Source: Marinagarivorans algicola (GTDB lineage: Bacteria; Pseudomonadota; Gammaproteobacteria; Pseudomonadales; Cellvibrionaceae). Taken from it: a stretch of 64,000 nt of DNA. Below the pieces are notes generated by a model, which was given only the letters and a program-made list of their open reading frames with translations, made no database searches and was not told the DNA's origin. Location: NCBI RefSeq assembly GCF_001292705.1, contig NZ_LGAK01000003.1:121283-185282 (forward strand). Direction: 5' to 3'. Of the stretch, positions 17,681 to 26,929 are shown piece by piece; position 1 is the first letter of the stretch, and every line of letters starts with the position of its first letter. Both the position numbers and the translations under genes were made by a program.

Positions 17681-19258
17681 TTAACTAAAAAGCAGTGGCA
17701 ATGTAGCGCAAATGCTCAACATGATGACAAAAGAGGCAAGCAAAACAACGATATCTAATTGAGTCAATATAGACACTCGCTGCGTGACAAGCGCCGCTGA
17801 AGAGGTCGTCACATAGCTTCCGCCAAGTACCCACTTCACCATATAAGCAAAAACTGCGGTTACGCTAAAACCAATAAAGTTCCACCAAAACCAAAAGACA
17901 TGCTCCATCGTTAACCAAATAACAATATTCATCAGCACCCCGGCAATTAAACCGAGATTAATCTCTCGTGCTCCGAGGCTTTTATTAATCACCGCCAGTA
18001 AAAAAACAGCAAGTATTGGCCCATAAAATACCGAGCCTACTTTATTAATAGCCTCGATAACAGTCGGTGCTATATCTCCAGCATAAAAAGATAAAAGCAG
18101 TGTTACCGCACCCCAACCTAAACCCACGTACTTTGCCTTTTTCAAATAATCTTCTGGCTCTAAAGTTTTATTCGTTAGGCGACAATAATCTTCAACACTG
18201 ACCGCAGCCAATGAATTAATTGCAGAGCTCAGCGAAGACATAGCCGCCGCTAAAATAGCGACGACTAAAATACCGATCATACCGTGCGGCAAATAATTAA
18301 GAATAAAAATAGGCATCATCCAATCGGGGTTTTCCGCAGGGATTTGCGCCATAAAACCCGCCTCGCTCATGGCTAAAGTCCCAATAATCAACCCCGAAAA
18401 ACAATACAATAAAGTAATAGGAAAACGCACAGTGGCATTCGCCAGCATCATATAGCGCAATTGTTGCGTGCTCGGTGCTGCCAATGCACGCTGCGCTTGT
18501 GTTTGGTCGCAACCGTAATAAGAAGCATATAAGACAATCCCACCAAAAATCATAGGCAGCAAACCAAACCCTTCCCCATCAAAGCCTAAAGAATCAGGCT
18601 TAATGGCATTTAAGCGGGTTGGGTCGACTTTTGTCATAAATTCACCAATACCCCCTAAATGATGCAAACCAAAGCCAATGCACGCTATTGTGCCTAAAAC
18701 AATGATTATCATTTGCACCGCATCGCCGTACACTACCGCCTTCATCCCGCCTTGCAATGAATACAACACCGTAATCACACCGGTTAATACTATCGCTTGC
18801 CAAGCCTCAATGCCCATCGTGCCCTGCAAAATTAAGGAGACAGCAAAAATCATAATACCCGTGGCAAATGCACGACTAAACTGGAAAACAACGCTAATTA
18901 AAATGCGCGTAGAGCGGCCAAAACGCTGCTCAAGATAATCATAAATACTCACAAAACCCGAGCGGTATAACGCCGGTAAAATAGTACTCAAAATCAGTAG
19001 CATTGCCAGTGGCACACCCAGCTCATAAGATAACCAGTGCAAACCACCGCCCTCTCTTAAACCGACAAACGCTGGCGCAGAAACAAAACTAATCGCGGAT
19101 AATTGCGTAGCCATTACCGATAATGTCAAGGCCTTCCAACCCAACGTTCGCCCACCTAAAAAGTAATCTTTTTTGGTGTGCTGCTGTCTAAAACTAAAGC
19201 CCATACCCACAAGTAAAATGAGGTAGGCAACCACAATGGCATAATCAAAAGTATTCAT
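17681..19258 (-). CDS. Sodium:solute symporter (SSS family) of the glycosylglycerate operon
   Basis: The protein has 525 residues and about 14 membrane helices. It starts MNTFDYAIVVAYLILLVGMG, and then shows KKDYFLGGRTLGW, QLSAISFVSAPAFVGLREGG, LQGGMKAVVYGDAVQM and YGCDQTQAQRALAA, all typical of SSS sugar carriers such as SglT relatives found in polysaccharide-utilisation loci. It should bring the periplasmic solute into the cytoplasm with sodium. The start at ATG 19258 was chosen over an upstream in-frame codon because the longer N-terminus (FKNYWLSCTI) is unlike the family; the ribosome site is weak. It follows the TonB receptor gene after a 101-base gap that contains a hairpin. Confidence 0.92.
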   Translation of the reverse strand: MNTFDYAIVVAYLILLVGMGFSFRQQHTKKDYFLGGRTLGWKALTLSVMATQLSAISFVSAPAFVGLREGGGLHWLSYELGVPLAMLLILSTILPALYRSGFVSIYDYLEQRFGRSTRILISVVFQFSRAFATGIMIFAVSLILQGTMGIEAWQAIVLTGVITVLYSLQGGMKAVVYGDAVQMIIIVLGTIACIGFGLHHLGGIGEFMTKVDPTRLNAIKPDSLGFDGEGFGLLPMIFGGIVLYASYYGCDQTQAQRALAAPSTQQLRYMMLANATVRFPITLLYCFSGLIIGTLAMSEAGFMAQIPAENPDWMMPIFILNYLPHGMIGILVVAILAAAMSSLSSAINSLAAVSVEDYCRLTNKTLEPEDYLKKAKYVGLGWGAVTLLLSFYAGDIAPTVIEAINKVGSVFYGPILAVFLLAVINKSLGAREINLGLIAGVLMNIVIWLTMEHVFWFWWNFIGFSVTAVFAYMVKWVLGGSYVTTSSAALVTQRVSILTQLDIVVLLASFVIMLSICATLPLLFS

Positions 19259-19319
19259 AATAGTGCAGCTCAACCAATAATTTTTAAATAGGATTATCAC
19301 TCAATATTCAGTTTATATC

Positions 19320-19345
19320 TGTAGCGCTCTATGCAGAGCGCTACA
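19320..19345. other. Intercistronic stem-loop between TonB receptor and symporter genes
   Basis: TGTAGCGCTCT (19320-19330), the tetraloop ATGC and AGAGCGCTACA (19335-19345) form a perfect 11-bp stem 15 bases after the receptor stop codon. On the transcribed minus strand no T-run follows, so it is unlikely to stop all transcription. It could protect the receptor part of the message from 3' decay, giving more receptor than cytosolic enzymes, or act as a partial attenuator. Confidence 0.7.
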
Positions 19346-19359
19346 ATCCTTTTATTGAC

Positions 19360-21798
19360 TTAAAAATCATATCGCGTTGTTAAGCTGACACGTCGAGGCA
19401 ATACGGGACGGCCAACAAAAAAGTCGTCGCCACCGGCCTGAGCATTACCTTGACGTGGTGAACCCTCGGTAATGCCTTCGCTATCAAATAGGTTCCATAC
19501 GCTCACACCCACACGGATTCTTTGATCATTATTAAATGCCCATGTATATCCAGCTGATAAAGTAGCAATAGTATGGCTACCGAGCTCTACCGTGTTGCTA
19601 TCGTTAGCAAAAGCATCACCAAAATGACTCAACGCTAAGCGTGAATCAAACAAATCATTATTGTATGAAAAGGCAAGATTACCTGTCAGTTCAGGCTGCC
19701 TAGCCGGTACATTACCGGTATTGCCGCCGGCGCTAAATTCGGCATCTTGATAGGTGATATTGCCGTCAACAGTCACCGTATCAGAGACTGTGTAACGAGT
19801 AATAATTTCAGCCCCGACGGTTTCGGTGGATTGCTCTAAAACATTTTCGATCAAGCCACCGCTACCATCATTGACAAAATCAACCGAGCGACGATTATCT
19901 AAATTCGCCAAAAACAATGATGCATCCACATAAAGATCTTGCGGAAAGTACTTAATACCGAGTGTGGCTAGCGTAATATCTTCTCCCTCATAGCTTTGTG
20001 GCTCACCATTGTCATTAAAGCGAATACTCCTAATTTGGGGAAAAAAGTAACCTCTTGATGCATTGGCATAAAGATTGATGTCGCTATCTTCTAGAGCGTA
20101 CAAAACCGCCGCAGAAAATGCCGCCTCTGTACTAGCAACTTCGCCATAAGTGAAGCGCCCGTTACCGGTGGTATTCACCTGCAAGTTAGAGGCTAAAGTC
20201 GGATCATCGGAAACAACAACACTTTCACTGCCTTCAGCCTTTGAAGTTCCTACCGCACGCTCAACACGCATACCCAAGTCAACCGCCCAATTTCCGCTTT
20301 CCATTTGGTCGGTAATATAAAGGGCTGTACGCTTACTGGTTAAATTTTTGTTGGTGTAACTAATACCGGGGCCCACAATACCATTGCGTGAATACTCGAC
20401 AACATTACCGGCCGTATCGGTAAATGACAAATCCACTAAACGGGCATTTTGACCATTACTAAAATCAGCCAAATAGCTTGAGATGATATTAAAATCCATT
20501 TGTTGTGCGTGGATGAAAAAAGTCCCTATATTTAGCGTATGGTCAATATTGCCCGTTTCAAAAGCACCCGTAACGTTAAACTCTGTACTAAAAAAATCAC
20601 CGTCTCGCTGCCGATCAAGTAGCCGGTTGCCAAACAGTACATAATCGTCAGGGACAGGATTACCCGTTTCTGACCATGTAAAGTTTGCGCGACCTAAAGT
20701 ACTCAGTACATCGCCATTAAGCGTTCTCGCCGAGTTATTAATATACCCATTAAGCGACTCGGGTGAGTTTGCCAGGCCATCACCATCTAAAAATAAATTA
20801 AATTGATGCTCATAACGCGCACCTTTTGCTTTACCACCAATGCGCCAATCATCCGATAGCTCTTTTTCAAATTCAACACCAAAAGAGCCACCTTCTGTTG
20901 CTACACCCTCACCAATAGGCGATTCATAGCGGCCTGTTGCGGTAGGGTAACTTAATTGCGCTGCCGCAACGGTTTGCCCTACAAATACGGTATTACCATC
21001 GTTGCCTGTCAGCCTTTTACGATTGCCGCCATCCAAGGGTAAAGGCAAAAAAAACTGTACTTTATCGTTAATTAACTGGCCATAAAATGTGACATGACCA
21101 TCATCAAACTCTTTACTGATATTACCTCTTACCTGATAACCTTTAGTGGGCAAACCGGTATCAAGCGGGCCCTCGTCGTAGCGATAAAAACCCGACATGG
21201 CATAGTAAATATTGTCATCACTGGAGAGCGGGCCACTGGTAAAAAAGTCTGTCCTCACTCTACCGTCTTCGGCCATTTCGAGCTGCACAGTGCTTTCGGG
21301 GTCATCGCTGCCCTTGCGAGAAATATAGTTAATAACACCAGCGACAGAACCAGGACCGTATAAGTTAGAGACACCGCCGGCTACATACTCTACACGCTCA
21401 ATGCCGATATCAGGCCGAAAGTAGACATCTTGCGCCGATGAGGTCATGCCCGACTGAAATGCCGGCATGCCGTCGTAATTGAGTGGCGTAAACTGAAATT
21501 GCCCGCCAGAGGGCAGACCACGAACAAAAGCATTCGTAGCCACTTCACCGCCACCGCCTTCTACTTTTATACCAGGTACATTCATTAAAATATCGGCCTG
21601 ACTAGAAAAGCCTGTTTTGGCAATATTCTCTTGACTAATCAGCGTTGTTTTAGCCGGCGTATCCGCCTGCGTTCGAACAACGCTCGTACCAGTGACCATC
21701 ACCACTTCAACATTAGCATCATCATTACTGTCTTCCTGCGCGGCGATTGACGCAGAAAACATCATAGAAAGTACGTAGGCTACAGGTTTCATTTTCAT
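19360..21798 (-). CDS. TonB-dependent outer-membrane receptor
   Basis: The protein has 812 residues with a signal peptide ending near SASIAA. The plug domain follows: a TonB-box-like VEVVMVTGTSVV, then ADTPAKTTLISQENI, MNVPGIKVEGGGG, FVRGLPSGGQFQF and YGPGSVAGVINYISRKG. A 22-strand barrel fills the rest, ending in a terminal aromatic strand (RVSLTTRYDF). Such receptors pull substrates across the outer membrane with TonB/ExbBD energy. As first gene of the operon it probably imports the glycosylglycerate or a conjugate of it. The ATG at 21798 has GGAG ten bases upstream; the annotated frame extends further but without a ribosome site. A siderophore role is less likely given the neighbours. Confidence 0.93.
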   Translation of the reverse strand: MKMKPVAYVLSMMFSASIAAQEDSNDDANVEVVMVTGTSVVRTQADTPAKTTLISQENIAKTGFSSQADILMNVPGIKVEGGGGEVATNAFVRGLPSGGQFQFTPLNYDGMPAFQSGMTSSAQDVYFRPDIGIERVEYVAGGVSNLYGPGSVAGVINYISRKGSDDPESTVQLEMAEDGRVRTDFFTSGPLSSDDNIYYAMSGFYRYDEGPLDTGLPTKGYQVRGNISKEFDDGHVTFYGQLINDKVQFFLPLPLDGGNRKRLTGNDGNTVFVGQTVAAAQLSYPTATGRYESPIGEGVATEGGSFGVEFEKELSDDWRIGGKAKGARYEHQFNLFLDGDGLANSPESLNGYINNSARTLNGDVLSTLGRANFTWSETGNPVPDDYVLFGNRLLDRQRDGDFFSTEFNVTGAFETGNIDHTLNIGTFFIHAQQMDFNIISSYLADFSNGQNARLVDLSFTDTAGNVVEYSRNGIVGPGISYTNKNLTSKRTALYITDQMESGNWAVDLGMRVERAVGTSKAEGSESVVVSDDPTLASNLQVNTTGNGRFTYGEVASTEAAFSAAVLYALEDSDINLYANASRGYFFPQIRSIRFNDNGEPQSYEGEDITLATLGIKYFPQDLYVDASLFLANLDNRRSVDFVNDGSGGLIENVLEQSTETVGAEIITRYTVSDTVTVDGNITYQDAEFSAGGNTGNVPARQPELTGNLAFSYNNDLFDSRLALSHFGDAFANDSNTVELGSHTIATLSAGYTWAFNNDQRIRVGVSVWNLFDSEGITEGSPRQGNAQAGGDDFFVGRPVLPRRVSLTTRYDF

Positions 21799-21946
21799 TT
21801 TATTGTTCTCCGGTGTCTTTACGATACTACGAAGCACCCAATTGCAGGGTACTCAAAATGCGTTGTTATTATTCATTGTGTGAGTCATTCAGCCGTGCGC
21901 TCGCAAAGCAAAGGACGACCTTCACTTTGAGAAACGATGAAAGCCT

Positions 21947-21983
21947 TGAAGTGAGAAGCCACTTCATCTTTTGAGTGATCACT
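21947..21983. promoter_or_regulatory. Two adjacent operator-like palindromes
   Basis: TGAAGTG and CACTTCA (21947-21953 and 21960-21966) form a 7-bp inverted repeat with a 6-base gap. Eight bases further on, AGTGATCACT (21974-21983) is a perfect 10-base palindrome. Their position, 150-185 bases before the receptor start, suits operators of the operon. Which protein binds is unknown; the divergent ROK regulator is a candidate. Confidence 0.4.
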
Positions 21984-22025
21984 TATTTTCACAGTAAAAC
22001 ATAGCGAAAACACAGTTACAACTCT

Positions 22026-22089
22026 TTTTGGGTTATAAATTGTTATGAATAAGTAAAATTGATAAATTATTAACCCAAAATTATTCATA
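22026..22089. other. Interleaved inverted repeats with pseudoknot topology
   Basis: Arm A (TTTTGGGTTA, 22026-22035) is complementary to A' (22071-22080), and arm B (TATGAATAA, 22044-22052) to B' (22081-22089). The order A-B-A'-B', with A' and B' directly adjacent, is that of an H-type pseudoknot with stems of 10 and 9 bp. Alternatively these are two overlapping DNA operators. Confidence 0.5.
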
Positions 22090-22179
22090 GAATGAGATTA
22101 TCCGCACACTTAGCGCGCTCACAAGCATAGAAAGTTTTGTTATGGCTTAATCTTAGTACTAAAAAGAATGTAACTATTT

Positions 22180-22215
22180 AGCCAATCTGAAAAAATTTAG
22201 CTGATAGGATGCTGA
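22180..22215 (-). repeat. 36-bp dispersed repeat, copy 1
   Basis: Read on the minus strand, this segment (TCAGCATCCTATCAG, then AATTTTTTCAG, then TTGGCT with small changes) matches the plus strand at 35921-35956 at roughly 31 of 36 positions by eye. Both copies are intergenic, which suggests a dispersed non-coding element or remnants of a longer mobile sequence. Confidence 0.55.
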
Positions 22216-22361
22216 TGGATTATTATCTGGGCATTTAAACGCTGGGAGTGTTCTGGTCTCATAATGACGCCCAGTCCCAGCATGGATGGTGTGGGTAAAC
22301 TTTGCAGATACACAAAGTCGCAGATGGCTTGAGCGGCGCAGGCAATGATTCAGCAGCACCC

Positions 22362-22396
22362 AATTTCGGTAACTCTGAATTTCGGTAACTCTGAAT
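22362..22396 (+). repeat. 16-bp tandem duplication
   Basis: AATTTCGGTAACTCTG occurs twice head to tail (22362-22377 and 22378-22393) and the next three bases begin a third copy. It looks like a recent slippage duplication in non-coding DNA. Confidence 0.9.
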
Positions 22397-22503
22397 AGTG
22401 ACAAAAAAATATCTGGGCGACTGTTGTTCAGAGCTTTGCTATAGGGTTGTACACTGACATCACGAGAACGCTGCTGTACTATGATTTCAAGTGACTATAG
22501 AAA

Positions 22504-22541
22504 TATCGGTGCAAAAAGCACCGATAAGAAAAGCACCGATA
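22504..22541. promoter_or_regulatory. TATCGGTGC hairpin with an extra half-site
   Basis: TATCGGTGC (22504-22512), a loop of five A and GCACCGATA (22518-22526) form a perfect 9-bp inverted repeat. A third copy of GCACCGATA follows at 22533-22541. Its position about 180 bases before the ROK gene suits an operator or an RNA structure in the ROK leader. Confidence 0.5.
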
Positions 22542-22719
22542 GGCATTAATGAATACTGAGCTTAATCACTCAAAGCCTCTGTATCGGTCGCTATTAACCC
22601 CTGTATTTGCAGAGTCGGCGCTTCAGCGCACAAAGAGCAATTCATTAGCGCGCAACCCAGTGATGCTTTACCCAGCACAATAATGACAATTTCAACACAA
22701 TAGAACTTTAAGGCACTCT

Positions 22720-23877
22720 ATGCTTTCATCAAAAAACAGTGTTAACTTAATGCGTAATTTTGCGCTTGGCAAAGGCGATAAATTATTTCAAGACTCAGAA
22801 AGGGACATCCTTAAACTTGTTTTTTGGTCACACAATATCAGTCAAAGATCAATTGTTCATACCACCAAAATCCCACAACAAACGGTCTCCCGCTTAGTTA
22901 AAAATTTGCTAGATAAGGAAGTACTGCATCAAACCGATCGCATTTCATCCACATCCAGAGGCAACCCAAGCTTTGAGCTAGAGGCCAACCCTTCATTTGC
23001 CTACTGCTTTGGATTATCGATATTGCTCGATGCCATTGGTATTGCCTTGATGGATTTTGCAGGCAATGTCATTGAAACACGCTTAGAAGAACTGGATGAT
23101 ATGAGCATTGAAAATGTGCTCTCTCACAGTGAACAGGTTATTGCTCAAATGATGCAAAAAAACCACATCAGCGACACTAAAATACTGGGTATTGGCGTGG
23201 GGATTTCGGGATTTTTTAGCGCTACGGATGGCAAAATGAACACTCATCATATGATTGAGGAGTGGGCACAAGTCGATATTGCCCAAATTGTCTCGGCGCG
23301 CTTTCAATTACCCACTTGGGTGGTCAATGATGCAACCGGTGCAGCAGCCGGTGAGGGCATTGCAGGCGTAGGCAGAAATTATAAAAATTTTGTCTACTTT
23401 TTTATTTCATTTGCTTTTGGCGGTGGCCTAGTCTCAAACAACGAACTTTTACGTGGCACCTATGGCAACGCAGGCGAACTGGGCGATATGCTGCCCTCTA
23501 AGATTTACTCGCACCCAAACTTAGCCCTCCTCAAGCGTATTCTGATTAAAAATAATATTGCCGTAAACTCTATTTATGACCTACACAATCACTTTGATGT
23601 GAATTGGCCTGGGGTTGATGAGTGGATTTACAAAGTTCAGGACTCACTCGATTTAGTGGCCACTGCATGCTCAGCATTGCTCGACACCCAAGCCATTATA
23701 TTGGGGGGGCACATACCTGTTGCATTAGCCGAAAAAATCATTCCAAGAATCGATGTTTATGCGCAGTTTCGTCGAGGTGCTCAAAGGCCATTGCCACAAA
23801 TTGTCACTGCAGGCGTGCAAGTGAACCCTGTCGCCGTTGGTGCCGCTAGCCTACCACTACGTGAATTATGCCTATAA
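22720..23877 (+). CDS. ROK-family transcriptional regulator lacking the zinc motif
   Basis: The protein has 385 residues. The N-terminus (about 20-85) is a winged helix-turn-helix: SQRSIVHTTKIPQQTVSRLVKNL with a wing near SSTSRGNPS. The rest is a ROK (NagC/XylR-type) sugar-binding fold, with IGVGISGFF, WVVNDATGAAAGEG, FFISFAFGGGLV and GTYGNAGELGD. The usual zinc site of ROK proteins (GHxxV followed by CxCGxxGC) is missing: the His is replaced by Asp and no Cys cluster follows. It is therefore a divergent member. It is transcribed away from the glycosylglycerate operon and most likely controls it in response to a sugar from that pathway. Confidence 0.88.
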   Translation: MLSSKNSVNLMRNFALGKGDKLFQDSERDILKLVFWSHNISQRSIVHTTKIPQQTVSRLVKNLLDKEVLHQTDRISSTSRGNPSFELEANPSFAYCFGLSILLDAIGIALMDFAGNVIETRLEELDDMSIENVLSHSEQVIAQMMQKNHISDTKILGIGVGISGFFSATDGKMNTHHMIEEWAQVDIAQIVSARFQLPTWVVNDATGAAAGEGIAGVGRNYKNFVYFFISFAFGGGLVSNNELLRGTYGNAGELGDMLPSKIYSHPNLALLKRILIKNNIAVNSIYDLHNHFDVNWPGVDEWIYKVQDSLDLVATACSALLDTQAIILGGHIPVALAEKIIPRIDVYAQFRRGAQRPLPQIVTAGVQVNPVAVGAASLPLRELCL

Positions 23878-24003
23878 CGCCAGGGCATAACACAGGAGCA
23901 CCCAGCACAAAGACAGTCATCGCTGGCGAATGACGTTTTGCGCAGCTATTAGATAACATAATAACCAAAAAAACAATAGCACGGAGTTAAACTCAAAAAA
24001 ATA

Positions 24004-24038
24004 AAAACCCCCACAAACCAAGGGCTTGTGGGGGTTTT
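24004..24038. terminator. Bidirectional terminator between ROK gene and groEL
   Basis: AAAACCCCCACAA (24004-24016) pairs exactly with TTGTGGGGGTTTT (24026-24038) across a 9-base loop. The stem is GC-rich with A/T flanks on both sides, so it should stop the ROK transcript on the plus strand and the groESL transcript on the minus strand. Confidence 0.9.
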
Positions 24039-24062
24039 AGCGAAGCGCGAGTAAGACAGATC

Positions 24063-25733
<1,671 letters not shown>

Positions 25734-25794
25734 TTAATCAGTAGGGTTAATTCTTTATGGTTTCATTAAAAAATAATTTAAGTATTGACTAAAA

Positions 25795-26088
25795 TTAGGC
25801 TTCAACGACTGCTTTGATGTCAGTTTCGCTGATAATAATCAACTCTTCACCATCAACGTCGATGGTGTCTGTACCGGCGTATTTACCAAATACAACTTTA
25901 TCGCCAACTTTTACGTCTAGTGGGCGAGTTTCACCGCTATCTAAAATACGGCCAGAGCCTACAGCAACAATTTCACCTTGGTTAGGCTTCTCTTTTGCTG
26001 AGCCAGGAAGCACAATGCCACCGGCACTCATTTGTTCTTCTTCCTTGCGGCGCACTACAACACGATCGTGTAAAGGACGAATTTTCAT
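25795..26088 (-). CDS. groES: 10-kDa co-chaperonin GroES
   Basis: The protein has 97 residues. It forms the heptameric lid of the GroEL chamber. Recognisable are [18 protein letters not shown], the mobile loop with [15 protein letters not shown], and [14 protein letters not shown]. The start at ATG 26088 has a GGAGA site at the right distance, whereas the open frame extends further upstream without family similarity. It is the first gene of the groESL operon. Confidence 0.98.
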   Translation of the reverse strand: MKIRPLHDRVVVRRKEEEQMSAGGIVLPGSAKEKPNQGEIVAVGSGRILDSGETRPLDVKVGDKVVFGKYAGTDTIDVDGEELIIISETDIKAVVEA

Positions 26089-26130
26089 CAACGAATCTCC
26101 AAAGTGTACGATATAAGATTTGCGCTTTGC

Positions 26131-26259
26131 CCTTGTGAGCAAGGCTGTTATTAAAGTTCCGCTTACGCGGGGTTGCGCTACTCGATGAAGTTAATGTTCA
26201 TTAACCTACAAGTAGCAAAACTTGCCAGTTAACCCAACAAGCCCGCTATCGAGTAGCGC
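26131..26259 (-). promoter_or_regulatory. Structured groES leader with nested inverted repeats
   Basis: Between the proposed heat-shock promoter and groES, an outer 12-bp perfect inverted repeat, GCGCTACTCGAT (26175-26186) and ATCGAGTAGCGC (26248-26259), encloses 61 bases. Inside it lies GTTAATG/CATTAAC (26190-26205). Nearer the gene, CCTTG/CAAGG (26131-26144) adds a small hairpin. If the promoter at 26281 is used, all of this is in the 5' untranslated RNA. Confidence 0.55.
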
Positions 26260-26280
26260 CGCTGAATCACTGTGCAGCCA

Positions 26281-26308
26281 TGATGGGAGCGCTTTTAACG
26301 ATTTCAAC
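26281..26308 (-). promoter_or_regulatory. Probable sigma-32 promoter of groESL
   Basis: On the minus strand, GTTGAAA (26302-26308) is followed after 13 bases by TCCCATCA (26281-26288). This is one mismatch from the RpoH -35 consensus CTTGAAA and two from the -10 CCCCATnT, with the same spacing as the htpG promoter. It would give a leader of about 185 bases. Confidence 0.6.
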
Positions 26309-26326
26309 ACCTACAGAACGAATTTT

Positions 26327-26779
26327 TTATTTTTTTTCTTGTTCTATGTGCGCGGCATCGCGCTTCGGCATTTCCTCAAACTCACCTTCGATAACATCCT
26401 CTGCGCCAGCGCTTCGCGCCTGAGTTGCCACGCGATTTAAGCCCAGCTTTGCCATAAGCCATGCCGCCAATACCAAACGGACACCCGGCACTAAAAATAG
26501 CAAACCCAGTAGATCAGTCACAAAACCGGGATGAATAAATAACACACCAGCAAAAGCCAAAAACAATCCCGTGGTGATTTCGGTCACCGGTAATACACCC
26601 GCCTGCAGTTTTTGCTGGCTCGCCTTGAGCGCCATCAGACCTTGATAACGAATGAGCATAAAGCCCAGTAGCGCTGTTCCTATTACAAGCAATACTGTAT
26701 TCCAAAATCCAATCCAGTGCCCCAGTAGCGCCAAATCAAGCACTGGCAAAAGCACCAGTAAAACCAACAATCCTCGCAT
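26327..26779 (-). CDS. fxsA: FxsA family membrane protein
   Basis: The protein has 150 residues with three to four hydrophobic segments in the first 110 residues, including the family stretches LIRYQGLMALKASQQKLQAG and GVLFIHPGFVTDLLGLLFLVP. A polar, acidic tail follows. FxsA (suppressor of F exclusion of phage T7) is an inner-membrane protein whose normal role is unclear. It is often found beside groESL, as here. Confidence 0.92.
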   Translation of the reverse strand: MRGLLVLLVLLPVLDLALLGHWIGFWNTVLLVIGTALLGFMLIRYQGLMALKASQQKLQAGVLPVTEITTGLFLAFAGVLFIHPGFVTDLLGLLFLVPGVRLVLAAWLMAKLGLNRVATQARSAGAEDVIEGEFEEMPKRDAAHIEQEKK

Positions 26780-26841
26780 TGCTATACCTCATCTTGTTAT
26801 TGACACGCGACCATATCGCGTAATGACTCTCTCAAGAAACA

Positions 26842-26869
26842 AAAAACCCCTCGATAAAGAGGGGTTTTT
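26842..26869. terminator. Terminator after the DUF481 gene
   Basis: AAAAACCCCTC (26842-26852) pairs with GAGGGGTTTTT (26859-26869) across a 6-base loop, giving a T-run on both strands. It ends the DUF481 transcript before fxsA. Confidence 0.9.
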
Positions 26870-26929
26870 ATACTAAATCGTAGTAGCCAATATGATGACT
26901 ATTGGGCAAAACTCAAGCAGACGGCCGCA

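Larger units (their letters stand above)
21799..22719. promoter_or_regulatory. 920-bp divergent control region between receptor operon and ROK gene
   Basis: I see no real gene in this gap. It does hold several ordered elements. From left to right: a TGAAGTG/CACTTCA inverted repeat (21947-21966), the perfect palindrome AGTGATCACT (21974-21983), two interleaved inverted repeats (22026-22089), a stretch resembling one at 35.9 kb (22180-22215), a 16-bp tandem duplication (22362-22393) and a TATCGGTGC hairpin (22504-22526). The operon promoter and ROK operator probably lie among the elements nearest the receptor start. The size is large for a bacterial control region, so part may be decayed sequence. 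Confidence 0.6.

Noticed and set aside
19360..21798. TonB receptor as a siderophore receptor
   Set aside because: It is the first gene of a sugar/glycerate operon and no iron genes are near.
21885..22088. A 67-codon open frame on the minus strand before the receptor gene
   Set aside because: It spans the palindromes and interleaved repeats, is hydrophobic only by AT content, and has no ribosome site.
22174..22404. A 76-codon open frame on the minus strand in the receptor-ROK gap
   Set aside because: It contains the tandem duplication and the dispersed repeat, has no ribosome site and no recognisable domain. I treat it as chance or remnant.
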